This document shows positions 46,519 to 58,609 of a DNA stretch of 64,000 nt, one piece after another. Each line of letters starts with the position of its first letter. The first letter of the stretch is position 1. The DNA lies in contig NC_084816.1 of assembly GCF_963583255.1 (NCBI RefSeq), positions 23,706,119 to 23,770,118 on the forward strand. Direction: 5' to 3'. Source of the stretch: Pyrus communis. Lineage: Eukaryota; Streptophyta; Magnoliopsida; Rosales; Rosaceae. The notes under the pieces were generated by a model. It made no database searches and was not told where the DNA came from. It worked only from the letters and a program-made list of their open reading frames with translations. Made by a program: the position numbers and the translations under genes.

Positions 46519-49500
46519 ATGGCGATGGCGGTTGGGCCAGCTGCGTCGCCGACTGATGGAGCCGCGCCAGTGTTGGGACCCGCAATGATGCCGATGCAGG
46601 CTCCGGTGACTATGGTATCTGACCAGCTGGCGAAGGACGCAATTATCGGGTGGTACAGAGGAGAGTTCGCGGCGGCAAACGCAATCATCGATTCCCTCTG
46701 CGGCCACCTGACTCAGCTTAGCGGGGGAGGTGGCGCCGAGTACGCCTCTGTTTTCGCAGCCATACACCGGAGAAGGATCAATTGGATCCCGGTGCTCCAG
46801 ATGCAAAAGTACCACTCCATTGCCGATGTGATGGTGGAGCTCCGAAACGTCGGGCCGAAGAAGGTAAGGGTGGAAAGGTGCGTGGAGAACGGCGACGTTT
46901 TGAGAGCAGAAGAAAATTGCAAGAGCGACGAGGTTAAGTCGTGTTTGGAGGCGGACAAAGGCAAGGATAGTGACGAGAAGGTGGCGGAGAGTAATGGAAT
47001 TGTCGCCGCCGATGACGTTGCGGAAGAAGAGGCGTCGCCGGATAGCGAGATTACTGATTCAGGTCTGATTCCTTTCCTCTACAGTTTGGATTTGTTACAT
47101 ACGATTCTGAAATTTGATATGAACTGGTAGAAAATTTTAATTTTTGCGATCGAATTTTTGAAAATATTTTATCTTTCTTGAATCTGATTCAGCTGTGTTA
47201 TTTCCGATTGAAGCTACTCTGAGAAAGTTTCTTGTATTCTGAAGGGTCCGTTTGGTTGGTGAGAAAGAAAAAAAAAAAAAAAAAAAAAAACCCTTGTTTG
47301 GAATCTGGAGAGCTTTTTGCTCCCGTGTTTGGTTCCCGAGAAAATAAAAATGATTTTGCGACATCATTTTCTCTGATTGCAAAAATATATTATTATATTA
47401 ATTAATAATTTTTGGTCCATTATTTTTAGGAGCCAAATAAAAACGTGTTTTTCTCTCCGCCTCCACCTGATCTGAGATTCAAAACAAGTCCGTTTTACAT
47501 TTCCTTGAAAAACCGTATCTCCTCGTCTACCTTGAATTCAACGTTGCTTTTTGACGGATTGACTTCTAATTTTCCCAGCTTAATAAACAAGGAAACTAAT
47601 GGTAAAGTTTGAAATTTTTTAATTTTAAAACAAAATAAAATATGAAGTGAATAGTATATGATTGATTTTTTAATGTAAAAATATAATTTTTCGTTGAAAT
47701 GAACAATATGGAGAATTTTTTGTTAAAATTCTCTAATAAATATCTCTCTTTTTTTATATGATATTTTTCAAAATTTTCCAAAAAATAATTGGAAATTAAT
47801 AAAGTTAAAAAATTATTTATTGTGGCTGAATTCTTTTCCCGAGGTTTTAGCGCGGTTTTCAGAAATTCGAGGGTAGGGGAAAGTTTGGATGCACTCGGTG
47901 TCATAGTTAGTTCGGGCTCTCGAGATGCGTGCCCTTTGATTAAAGGGTGGGCGGCTTGATCAGAGCCGTTGACGTCACCGCCTGCGTTTTGTTTGTTGAT
48001 TCAGTCTGGGTTGTTAGGTGCCCTTTGACAAAGTGTTGGTGGTCAACCCAACATTAAAATTAGTTATTATTGTGTGGGGCTCATCTCGGTGTGGGCCCGG
48101 ACTTTTTTTGGTTGAAAATGAAAAATGAGCTTCATTAATAAAAGAAAGAAACAATTTGTGCTAATAAAGTCTAAACTTAAACAGAGCACAAAGCCCTACA
48201 TAACAAAGCAAACATAGAGGCATCTGGAAAAAGGATTATTTTCTAGGAATCTTAGAAATCATGTGATCGTGACCATTCATCGTACATTGTGCGGTTAATT
48301 TTTCATTAAGTACTATTTATATTTAATTTTAAATTTTAAATTTTGAAATGATTTTTGACCACACGATAAACGATTACGATTTTTAAGATGCCAGAAATGC
48401 AGCTCTGTATATTAAATGACATATTACTGGTCGTAAATATTTTTACCCAAATATTCAATCATTTCTATTATGTCATGTTCCGTCACACTGAAAAATAGTA
48501 ATGAATAGGGTTCAAATTTGAGTAGTGTATTTAATCGTGCACATGTTGGCCAAAACTAAAAGGACTATTTAATGTGTTAATCCTGAATATGTACTTTTTA
48601 TATTCGGGCAAGTTTCGAGTAATTTACGACGATGTGTGAATACCAACTGGCTCGGGTGTCCTTATGTTCGGACACCCGAATGCACTATTCAAGATTCCGA
48701 TATTCTGAATGCTTATAGTGGTGCGTTGCGTGTAGCTTTACTGCATTTTTGTTTGTTATTGTGTCCTGCCTATATGGTTGTGCGTGGTGAGTAGCGCTAG
48801 CTTTTGCTTTTTGTAAAAGCACTTATGAACGGCAGGTGGAAGCATTGGTTTATCAGGAATAAAATGGCCATATCACCATTTTTATGTTTTAGAAATTGTG
48901 TTCAAGATGCGCATTCCACAATCATAGAAGTTAATTCAATTCCTTGTGGATTTTTTTTATCAATTGTGAAAGGTCTAGTATTGGAAATCAATTACAAATG
49001 AAGTTAAAATTTGTTGTTTAGTTTTTTATGTACCGCCTGATTCATGGTACTAACAGTTAAATCGGTATATAGAAACGATTATACATGATTTACGGTATTA
49101 ACAGTAAAAAAAACACACTTGTTCGGTTATGTTTCAAAGCTTTGCGTGTAATACATGAGTATCACTGATCTATTGCAAATGCGATGTTCGTAGACTCGAA
49201 TTTGATGGAAACTTTGCATCATTTCTGTTTGATAGCTATTTTGGCATATAGATAGATTCTAGTTTGTTACTTAATTATACGCTAGCTGACTTCGGAACAA
49301 CATAAACCAACTGGTTTTTAGATCAGTTGGTCTGTCTTAGATTTCGCCTTTGTTAAATAACCTCATTGTATTTCTCCCTTTGTAGTGCGTGAATGTTTAC
49401 GTGAATAATTGGTTGTTTAACTTGTGCAACTGTTACTAATTTTGATTTATTGCTAGTGAGTTCATTTGATTATCGAATGCATTTTTTTTAACAATTCGAT

Positions 49501-51371
49501 TGCATACTTTTACTGCAGGTTCACAAGAAGCGCAGCTCAATTCAGTAAACAACGAGATATGCTCTAATCATGACGAGTGTGAGGAGCGTCGTACCCAGAT
49601 CAAATTGACTAAAGGTTTCTCAGCAAAGGAGTTGGTCAGAGGGCGTATGGTGAGTTATTTCTTCAATCTAATATTACCGTATAAGAGAGAAGTGAAAGAG
49701 TTGGTTATGCTGTATATTCTGGTAAGAAAATCAGGTAGCTATTACTGACTAGCAGATAACCGAAACTGGCAGGTGAATGTTGTGAAAGGGTTAAAGCTAT
49801 ACGAGGACATATTCACTGACACCGAACTCTGCAAATTGACTGACTTCGTAAATGATCTCCACGCGGCTGGACTTAATGGAGAGCTTTCAGGTAAAGGAAT
49901 CCCTTGTTTTTGAAACTCATCCTGGGTTGTATCTTGTTCAATGTGGTCTTATACATTGTTCTATTATGTCGTTTTGTGTATTGGGGATAATTGTAGATAT
50001 CCATTTGTTCTTTAAAAAATTCGCTTCTGAAGTTTGAATGCAAAATCATTTCCATGTAGCTTTATCGAGGCTAACTCAATTTTTAACATAGGAAAGGCTA
50101 CTCTAAGTTATCAGTATTCATTCAAGAATCTAACTCTTATCTTCTTGACTGAATACAGGCGAGACCTTCATTTTGTTCAACAAGCAGGTTAAGGGAAACA
50201 GGAGAGAGCTGATTCAGTTTGGTGTTCCAATTTTCGGGCAGATCAAGGAGGACACTACAAGTAATAACCGAAACTAGTAATGCATACTTCAACTATTTTA
50301 TAAATGTCATTCAGTTTGTCAAATTTCGGACAGGGTCTTATACTAAATACCGAAGCTAACTTTAATTTGTTTTTATAGACAATATAGGGCCGATTCCAGC
50401 TCTTCTCGAAGATGTGATTGATCACTTTGTACTATGGCAGTTAATTCCGGAGTATAAACGACCGAATGGTTGCATCATCAACTTCTTTGATGAGGTATTC
50501 TATGTTTTGCTTGCTGCATTGTCATGTTACCGCCTCTGTTACTGTTTACTAGAACATAGCTGCAAAGAGGGCGCTTCACAGCATTGGTTTGTGTTATGAG
50601 TCTTTGTTTATGCACTTTCTTTTTAATTTAAGAGAGAAACAGTTCTAATGGCAATCATTTCTTTTTGTAGGGAGAATATTCACAGCCATTCCTGAAACCA
50701 CCCCATTTGGACCAGCCCATCGCCACTCTTCTCCTCTCTGAATCAGCAATGGCTTTCGGGCGCACCCTTCTGAGTGATAATGATGGGAACTACAAGGGAC
50801 CGCTGATGCTATCGCTGAAACAAGGGTGTGTACTCTTAGTTCTTTCAGTTTCACTTATCTTTTCACGGTGATTGAAAAGCGAAAACGTTGAATGTTTAAC
50901 TTCTGCAGGTCCCTTTTAGTCATGAGGGGAAACAGTGCTGACATGTCACGACACGTGATGTGTCCATCTCCAAACAGAAGGGTGAGCATCACATTCTTCA
51001 GAGTCCGAGTAGACTCCAACCAGTTCCAGTCTCCCCAAAGTCCAACCCACAATGGTGCCATGACTCTATGGCAACCTGGGATGGTGAGCCCATACGCGGT
51101 GCCAGATGGAGCAGCTCTCAATGGTTATGAGGCAATGGATGTGATGCCCAAATGGGGTGTAGTCATGCTAACCCCCGTTCGTCCTATGGTAACAAGCCCT
51201 CAAAAAGTTCCTCAAAGTGGTACCGGGGTTTTCTTGCCCTGGACCAGGGGGTCAAGAAAATCAGCAAAGCATCTTCCACCTCGCGCCCAAAAGGGACGGC
51301 TTATGGCACTCCCTTCCCCAGCAGAAACACATGTGGCAGAGTCCACTTCTGAGCCCGGCATCAGTGTCTAA
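46519..51371 (+). CDS. ALKBH10B: ALKBH10-type RNA m6A demethylase (2OG-Fe(II) oxygenase)
   Basis: Seven exons: 46519-47062, 49519-49649, 49773-49890, 50159-50260, 50379-50494, 50671-50825 and 50909-51371. They total 1629 nt, or 542 aa. The first 120 residues hold the family block (DAIIGWYRGEFAAANAIIDSLC and AIHRRRINWIPVLQMQKYHSI), followed by an acidic Lys/Glu/Ser linker. The dioxygenase domain runs from about residue 215 to 425. Its iron ligands appear as H349-x-D351 (PPHLDQP) and H404 (MSRHVMCPS), with R413 for 2-oxoglutarate. The C-terminus is Pro-rich with GVFLPW and KHLPPRAQK, typical of ALKBH9/10. Arabidopsis ALKBH10B removes N6-methyladenosine from mRNA and promotes flowering. Exon 1 is followed by a 2.46-kb intron holding a diverged MITE at about 48228-48390. 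A TATA-like 'tatatatg' lies at about 46289. Confidence 0.92.
48228..48390. repeat. Diverged Mutator-like MITE copy in intron 1
   Basis: 'catgtgatcgtgaccattcatcgtacattgtgcggttaatttttcattaagtactatttatatttaattttaaatttt' parallels 43925-44010 closely, including the central 'tttatatttaattttaaattttaaatt'. The right arm is decayed and no clear duplication remains. Confidence 0.65.
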
Positions 51372-52738
51372 TGGAAGAACGAAGGTCCGAAGTTAGCCAG
51401 AGGCAGCCCTGGGTCCAAAAATCATATGAATCAGCAAAGTTTGCGTTCACGTTCTCTCTTGTGTTCTACAGGAATCTTTTCTTGTTGTACAAACAAAGCC
51501 TAGGTGCTGTTAGATGAGTTACAGTACTTTTTTCTTGGACGGTGTATGGCCTTCAGATTTAGTAGGGTATCAAAATTGTGGGGTGTGAATTTTAGCTCAA
51601 GTAAAAGGAGCTGAATTTTGTATTATGTTGAAAGTTTTTCATAGACGGATTAAACTATTTTATTCACAAGATCCTTTCTTTCGATTCATAGCCGCAATTT
51701 TTTATACAAGCGATATTTAGGTGAAAGGGATCCAAACACAAGACTTCCAATGCAAGGACAAATGCGCTAAACAACGTCTCTTGCAAATTCGTCCTTTTTA
51801 AATTATATTGGAGAGTTTTGAACCTTAAATCAAGGGTGCAGGTTGATCTCTTTGGTTGAGGCTGCATTCATTTTGACACGTGGGAAGGGCTTACTCTCCT
51901 AGTGGCTCGGCTTGGTCTCGCTCCCTTCCCACACTTTTCCTTCCCACTTAAAAGATTGATAATCTCGGTAACCTTTCTGAACGTTAGTCTTCGAGGAGCG
52001 ATTTGAAAAGGGGCTGAACCTAACCTATTTCTGTCAAAATTCTAAGGGGCATCAAGATCCTTCATCAGTGGGGAAAAATCTGCATGCTTTCCACATTACA
52101 CTTCGCAATATCAATTCACAGTTACTACTTACCGCACCAATGAGTCAATAGAAGAAGGGGTTAGGTAGGCATATAAGCATATGCAACAACTTTCTCTTGG
52201 ATGAGATGCCAACTCTGTTGACAGTATTAGAACCCGTGACTACATTGTGGGCATCTGTTGGCAAATGCCGCAGAAGGGACTGCATATAATTCACATTAAA
52301 AACGTGAAAACCGCGCTTCATAGGTAGATCTAGCACATGATTTGGAATGCATGTGGTTCGAGAAACCTCCTGATTTCCTTCGGGATGTGTTGCTTTAGTT
52401 GTGCTATTTGATTAGGGTATCTCTCACACCAGGTGGAACAAGAGGGATCAGGTGGGACCGAAACACATAAATTCTTGAGTTTTCACAAGAGATGCTTATG
52501 ACGTAGTTAGACGCTCCTACCAAGTCATTATCCAACAATATCTAGATAAACTTTTGCTAAGGAAGTCTCAGATATAAAGGAACCTATTTGCATTTTAAAC
52601 AAACTGATATAAAACAAAAGGGAAAATTTTAAAAGAATCCCCCCTTACATATATTACACTTACAAAACAAATTGGGGGTGTACAAAAAATTTCGTGCACT
52701 AAATTTAAGAACCAAGAACTTTCAAATTTACTTGCTAC
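51372..52738. other. Convergent intergenic space
   Basis: Lies between the 3' ends of the ALKBH10-like and BSD genes and presumably holds both 3' UTRs. A 63-codon minus-strand ORF (52145-52336) has no recognisable homology and I do not call it a gene. Confidence 0.55.
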
Positions 52739-54151
52739 TCAAGTTTTAGCTGGTACATCATCATCATCATCCTCCTCAATATCCCAGCTTAAATCTTCTT
52801 CTTCTTCTTCAGCTGCAGTACTGAGCCGCTTTCGGAGCTCGGCTTTATCAGTAGGACTTCCGCTTCCACCACCATGGCTAACTTTTTTATCATCAATGCT
52901 GCTAAGATCCTCAATCTCATCCCACCCAAGGTCTTCTGCCTCCGGCGTTTCATTGCCTTTACCGGATTCAGCAGCCCCATTCTTCTTCCCTTCCACTGCC
53001 GCTTTCTCCTCCAATTTCAATGGTAAATCTTTCTTCCCGGAATCCCCTTCTACCTGCATTTTCTTTTTGGACTCCTTTTCGCCACTCAACTCCACAGCAC
53101 TACCCTTCTTCTGATCAACAACTTGAGATTCCCCAACATGGCTGCTCTCTTCCATAACAATCTTTTGCTCAGAATCTTTGCTGACCAATTCGCTATTCGC
53201 TGCTAAATCGCCCTTCTTCGACACCACATTAGTCTCTTCACTAACACTGCTCCCCTCTCCCACATTATTGGAACTCTTCTCTCCAACCTCATTCCCAACC
53301 CTCAAGTTCTCAACTCTCCCATCTTTACCAGAACCTTCAGCAGCCACTTCAGTACTTTTCCCCGAATTCTCTTTCGACACCACATTGCTCACATTGTCAT
53401 CAGACTCATCATCATCAACATCCCAACTTAACTCCTCATCCTCCTCGACCGAAATTGCCCGCTTAACGAGATTCACTCTCACTTCCTCAGCCTGCCTCAG
53501 CTTATAAACCCTATAAAAGTAACTACACCAAAAGCTTTCGTGATCAACGCTATTCAAAACAACCCTTTTGTAAATCCCCTCCATAGCTCCGTTTTCTTTG
53601 AAAAGCCTCTCGATTTCGTCACCTTTCTCCTCTAGATCAAACCCAGATTTCCATTTTTCGTAATCATCCAAATCCTCAGGCTCCTCGCAGTAAGTGCTAG
53701 GGTCACCCTGAATCGCACGCACCTGAGCGTCAAACCTACTGTACCGTTTCGAATTCAAGCCCTGCTGAGAACTAAAGCTTTGATCTTTGGCATCCGAGGA
53801 ATCCGATTCGTCGTCGGCAAGGATCGCGTCCTTGCCCTGAGCGATGATCTCGGCCGTCCCTTTCAGCACTGTGTTCCCGAACTCATCGATGACGTGCCCC
53901 ACCGCCCCCAACGACCCCTGAGCCACCTCGATCTCTTTCTTTAGACCCGACCCGAATTCCTGCAGGTCGCGGCGGTAGGTCTCAATCACCGACTCGGATT
54001 TGGTCGCTAGGGTTTTGATCAGATCGCCGAAATTCCATCCGCCGCTGTTGCCGGTAGGGTTGGGATTGGGTTGAGTCGTTGGGGATTCGGATTCGGATTC
54101 GGGGTATGGGGGATCTGGGTCGTCGGAGAATACGGATTTGAAGAAATTCAT
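52739..54151 (-). CDS. BSD-domain protein
   Basis: Intronless, 470 aa from ATG at 54151 (MNFFKSVFSDD...). The reading frame is open further upstream but has no earlier ATG. The N-terminal part contains a helical stretch (DLIKTLATKSESVIETYRRDLQEFGSGL and GAVGHVIDEFG). The BSD domain lies at about residues 158-225, with YEKWKSGFDLEEK, ERLFKENGAMEGIYKRVV and the conserved FW..YFYRVYKL. The rest is acidic and low-complexity, with two copies of a D/E-x-LSWD(I/V) motif (near 245 and at the C-terminus, DLSWDIEEDDDDD) and many S, K and E. BSD domains are named after BTF2-like transcription factors, synapse-associated proteins and DOS2-like proteins. The plant members of this type have no firm biochemical role that I know of. 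A (CT)n run lies in the 5' UTR (54200-54217). Confidence 0.92.
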   Translation of the reverse strand: MNFFKSVFSDDPDPPYPESESESPTTQPNPNPTGNSGGWNFGDLIKTLATKSESVIETYRRDLQEFGSGLKKEIEVAQGSLGAVGHVIDEFGNTVLKGTAEIIAQGKDAILADDESDSSDAKDQSFSSQQGLNSKRYSRFDAQVRAIQGDPSTYCEEPEDLDDYEKWKSGFDLEEKGDEIERLFKENGAMEGIYKRVVLNSVDHESFWCSYFYRVYKLRQAEEVRVNLVKRAISVEEDEELSWDVDDDESDDNVSNVVSKENSGKSTEVAAEGSGKDGRVENLRVGNEVGEKSSNNVGEGSSVSEETNVVSKKGDLAANSELVSKDSEQKIVMEESSHVGESQVVDQKKGSAVELSGEKESKKKMQVEGDSGKKDLPLKLEEKAAVEGKKNGAAESGKGNETPEAEDLGWDEIEDLSSIDDKKVSHGGGSGSPTDKAELRKRLSTAAEEEEEDLSWDIEEDDDDDVPAKT

Positions 54152-56811
54152 GGAGGAAAAATTGGGAAAGCAGAGGGATTGGGAATTACCAGAAAATTGC
54201 AAGAGAGAGAGAGAGAGGGGTTGGAGTACCGTAGAAGAAGAAAATGGGAATTTAGGGATGTTAACGTGCGCTTGAAGTGTAGTGCGCACATCAGTGAGTT
54301 GGGTCACTTGGGTGGCCAATGTCTAGCTTGGTGTTTGGGCTTTAACTATGGAGGTGGGCCCAACATAAAGAATGGACTGTAGGCCCAATGCTTTGTGATA
54401 GACCCACCTATCAAGCAGGGACAAAGGTAGAGCGTAGTGATCTGTCGGTTCCGATTATTATCGTAAGGTCCGATTTAGCCTAAGCCTCTCACCTCCTGAA
54501 TATAAATATATCATTGTATCAAAAATATTAAAAATAAAAAATAATGTTGTAAAGTTATCGTCCCAAGAACTCACATCAACACGAAGATCTGAAACCTTCA
54601 TGTCGGATCTTCCCCATATGGGGTTGTATGTTCCATGAGTTGGGTTGTTAGGCTATTAAAGTAGTATCGTCTAGCACAATAAAAAGTCTATCAAGAGACT
54701 CCTCCAAGATATTTGTGGATTTGTGTATATATCTGTAATTTTCATCGCATACAGTTTATACTTGTCGAAATAAAATGGCACATTCTTAAAACGAGTCTAT
54801 ATTTAATTGACTAATATATATGTATGATGTATAAATCGCAGCAAAAAATGCTAGAAAGACTACATTTTATAGACCACATCTAAATCATCGCTCTAATAGA
54901 GGTGAGACACCAAGTTTTATATGTAGGAGCATTACCCTAATCATAATTCCTAAGATTTGTTAAAAAGTCGTGCAGTGCAGGAGAAGCTTAATCGTACGCA
55001 GCCTATTGGCTTTTGCCATAGGTTCTTCACCTTCATTGTGAATAGCCTTGTTGCTAGACGCCATGTTAAGCAAGTAACGTTAGGTCATCCGATGCCTCAA
55101 GACGAACAGCCTATGGCTCCAGCTGCTAACCCTAATGGGGTTGAGACAACGTGCCTTCATGAGGCTCGTCAAACGCCGGAGAAGGATTCAGGTACATTCA
55201 AATTCAATTTCACTCCAAGCAAACCAATCACGACTTTGAATCATGGACGCAGATTGACAAGGTAGGTGAACCAATGGAGGGCAATGTTTTCGGACACAAA
55301 GCAACATGAAGAAGGTTTCGAGCATTGAGGATGTACCAAAACTAGATAAAGAGAAAAATGGTTCAATGAGTAGTGAAAAGTTGACACTAGCAATGGAGAT
55401 AGAAGACGAAAAATCAAAAGCTTTTATTCAGAGTAGAAAGGAAGCTATGAGGAGGAACAATGGCATTGAGCCGAGTAAGTCTTAGCCCTAGCTATATGTC
55501 ATATGTGGCGGTTGGCATGGTGGCTCGTCGGCCTGCAGTGCACACTGGGGTTGCAAATTGCAATTACTGAGATTATTGGGTAGTCACAAGAGCTTCCGAA
55601 AGGTGAAATGGGTATGCTCAAATGAGTCAAATCAATGTAACATGAGAATTCGCAACCGGGTGCAAAAGATGAACTAAAAATTGTCCAATTTCTTGTTCAC
55701 TCAAATTACAACATTTGAATTTAGAACATTATGTGATTATGTAATTGTTATACTGAAAGTTTTTAAATTTCTCAATAAGAAGGCATTAGCTAAATTTGTT
55801 TAGTGTGACCATTTGGTCCGCCAAACGAATTCATATCAACATTCAACATTGAAACCGTGAGAAAAAAGAATCATGTATAACAAAATAACAAAAATAAAAA
55901 ATTGAAATGGTGGAGGATATCTGAGGGAAAGTGTTATTCACATACCCATTTTTACCTCTAACACCCCCTTGTTAATTTTTTGCCACTGATCTTTTTCAAT
56001 TTGTTCAATCTAATGACCGAAAATTAAGAGAGGTGTGTGAGAAATAAAAATGATGTGTGGATAGCAATACCCTATCCAAGACTGGATATTTCTAATTGAA
56101 TTACCAAATGACTCCCATCAAAATTTGGGAATTGGGAGCCTTGTTTGGTGGTAGAAAGAGTTAGTTTTTGATAAATTTTGGAGGCTCAATTGCTCTTCAT
56201 CTCATCGAACTATAAGATGCTACAAGAAGGTACAAGAAAAACTGTACCAAAAATGAAATAAGGAAAACAAAAATGTACCAACATATTGTTAGGCTAAATA
56301 AACTTAATTATACACTAAACTGGATATGGAGACATAATTCCATATTTAAACAAATAACGTTGAGGGCCGCCATAAAAGTCCGGTAAGAGGATCTTCCGGT
56401 GGTCGAAAGCTATGCTGATAACATTTCCATCGGAAGAAGAAAAAATAACTCAAACACTGTGAAGTCTTCTTCCTCTTCCATGTGTTTCCTTTAAGTAAAT
56501 ATGTGCCCTCCTTGCAATTAACCAGCCTTAGCCCAAATTAATTTACTCCCTTAAGTTTTACTTTTGTTTCTTTACTTTTTCTTGCTTTTTATTTTTTATT
56601 TTTACTTGGTCTGGGATAAATATTAAAAGGTAAAAAGAAAAAGGATAGCAACTTACCCAGCGATCATTTTTACTTGGTCTAGGATAAATATTAATTTACC
56701 TTCTTGCTTTTCTAGTTAATCAAACTCCCTTATCCCCCTTGACCCAAATTTTTTACTCCAAAACTATTTTTCACCTTCTTGCTCTTCCCACACCGTTGAT
56801 CTCATCATCTC
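54152..56811. other. Intergenic with one orphan ORF region
   Basis: AT-rich, with the shared promoter side of the BSD gene at the left. The stretch 54957-55490 looks like old coding sequence (see separate entry). A repeat of 'tttttacttggtctgggataaatatt' occurs at about 56600 and 56665. Nothing else recognised. Confidence 0.5.
54957..55490 (+). pseudogene. Possible pseudogene fragment, family unknown
   Basis: An open frame to 55265 reads PIGFCHRFFTFIVNSL, HPMPQDEQPMAPAANPNG and DSGTFKFNFTPSKPITT. After a stop, a second frame gives MKKVSSIEDVPKLDKEKNG and EIEDEKSKAFIQSRKEAMRRNNG. Composition is richer in G+C and more protein-like than the surroundings, but I cannot name a homologue. It may be a decayed gene or element. 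Confidence 0.35.
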
Positions 56812-57864
56812 TCATTCTTCAAAATAATGAGCTGATGAACGGTAGAGATCATAGGGGGCCCACAGATGATCAACGGTGCAGGGCTTTCTTGAATCTAACC
56901 TCAACCAGGGCTTGCCCTTCCCACTCCAATGCAACAAGCTTATAGGGCCAGGATGCAAACTCCTACACTTGCCTTCGAGATTGTCCCCACCAAGTCCATG
57001 CTGGTTCCACCTGTGATGAACAGCCGTGATGTCCCCAGCCAAAACCAACAAAAACGGCGGCAAAGACCCCAAATGGTAAATTCGCTTCTGCTTCTGCACC
57101 AGCATCCACTCCTCCATTTTCTTAGTGTACCCACCTTGTCTCCATTTATCCACGTCCACCACCATCACCCCTGTGTTGAAATAGCAAGGATTTCTGCCCT
57201 CAAACGTTCTGGACATTTCGTTGTCGGACCAGAACGATTCTGTGAAATATTGGGTGAAGTTTGCATGGCAATATTCAGGCGCTGCCAATACCTTGCCTTG
57301 CAAGTCAACCTTCCATAACTTTGCCACGTCATCCACAACCACAAGGTCCGAGTCTAGGTATAGAACCCTTTTCACATCAACTGGGATTATGTCGGCTAGG
57401 TAAATACGTGCATAGTTTAAGGGTTGGTCCAAGGCTTGGCGTATCGACTTTGATATTTTCCCACGTACCCTCTTCGAATCGAAGCGGTAGACGTTGAATT
57501 TGAGGTAGGGGAAGGTGGATTTGATGTTGGAGAGCACCTCGGGCTCGAATCGTGCCCAGAGAAAGTGGAACTCGACAATCTCTGGGCACGTCGAGTGTTG
57601 CAGGATTGAAAGCACAGCCGCCATGGTGCCTCTTAGGTAATTGGAGTCAAGTGTCATGGCAATGTGAATTTTCTCTACATGCTCGCAAACATCCCCATTC
57701 CGAAAAGCTGGAGCTTCTTGAAAAATGGCAAAATCCGGAGAAATTTTCCGGATGATGCCAAGGCGGATGCCTGTGGTGGCGGCACCGTGGGTGGGGCAGT
57801 GGAGGAAGATGAGAAGGAGGAGGAGGAGAGACAGGAGGCCATGAGATGTCAATGAGGCGGCCAT
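56812..57864 (-). CDS. Galacturonosyltransferase-like protein (GATL, GT8 family)
   Basis: Intronless ORF of 350 aa, the usual length and structure of GATL genes. Residues about 9-26 form a hydrophobic signal/anchor. The GT8 domain follows, with IHIAMTLD (66-73), the metal-binding DSD at 171-173 ([11 protein letters not shown]), [27 protein letters not shown], and the C-terminal HWSGKGKPW (312-320) that completes the nucleotide-sugar site. One N-glycosylation sequon is NFT (202-204). GATL proteins act in the Golgi/secretory path in pectin and xylan synthesis (PARVUS is GATL1). I cannot say which GATL subgroup this is. All catalytic motifs are present. Confidence 0.93.
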   Translation of the reverse strand: MAASLTSHGLLSLLLLLLIFLHCPTHGAATTGIRLGIIRKISPDFAIFQEAPAFRNGDVCEHVEKIHIAMTLDSNYLRGTMAAVLSILQHSTCPEIVEFHFLWARFEPEVLSNIKSTFPYLKFNVYRFDSKRVRGKISKSIRQALDQPLNYARIYLADIIPVDVKRVLYLDSDLVVVDDVAKLWKVDLQGKVLAAPEYCHANFTQYFTESFWSDNEMSRTFEGRNPCYFNTGVMVVDVDKWRQGGYTKKMEEWMLVQKQKRIYHLGSLPPFLLVLAGDITAVHHRWNQHGLGGDNLEGKCRSLHPGPISLLHWSGKGKPWLRLDSRKPCTVDHLWAPYDLYRSSAHYFEE

Positions 57865-58609
57865 CCTGCCCTTAATGGTAGAAGAAGGTGGTGGAGGCCC
57901 TTGAGGGGGTCAAGGAAGAATAGGAGGATGAGGGAGAGTGGTAGCCATAGCTAGGCTGGTTGAGAGACGGTTTAGGGGAGAGGTTAGAGATTAATGATTG
58001 AAAATAAAAAATTTAGGGTGGAGGATGGAGGTTGGTGGGATTGTGAGGAAGAGAAGATTGCTCGGAGGAGGAGAGGGGGATTTTTATGGGTAAAAAGGTA
58101 AGGTTATTAGTTATGGTACGTAAGACTCCATGTCCCAATTACGCACAAGTGAATAATAAGCATCTTATTTATAATAAACTAAAATTTGATTTCTAAATAA
58201 AATTTAATTCTAACAAGTTAAGTTCAAATTCTAAACTTATAGAAAAACCCAAGCAGTAAAAAATAAACTTGAAAAACTATTATTTTCCGACAACTGAGAA
58301 CCTCGACATCGGACTCATGAAAATCAAACTCAAAATAAGCATATTTCACTTAACCCGTCCCTTAGGTTTTTTTTTATTTTTATTTTTTATTTTTTATAAT
58401 ATATTCTCAATTTATGTAAAGTAAACATGTCAGAAACGACGTCATCTAATGTGGGCTTATTTTCATCATCTGTTAACTGGGCCTTAAAACTTGAGGCCCA
58501 TTCATTGACTCCCAATCCATGCAACGATCTGGGAACTCAGGCCAGGGTTCAGGGTTTTTCTCCTCTCTATCTCTCGCTCTGTCTCGCTCTGTCTTCCACA
58601 GCGAGAAAG
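57865..58609. promoter_or_regulatory. Shared upstream region of GATL and RRP4
   Basis: The two genes are divergent and their start codons are 745 bp apart, so both promoters lie here. The RRP4 side contains a pyrimidine-rich 5' UTR ('ctctctatctctcgctctgtctcgctctgtc'). An upstream ATG at 58427 is in frame with RRP4 but encodes unrelated-looking residues. Confidence 0.55.

Noticed and set aside
58427..58609. In-frame upstream ATG as the RRP4 start
   Set aside because: The extra 61 residues do not look like RRP4. Plant RRP4 proteins start at the motif encoded from 58610.
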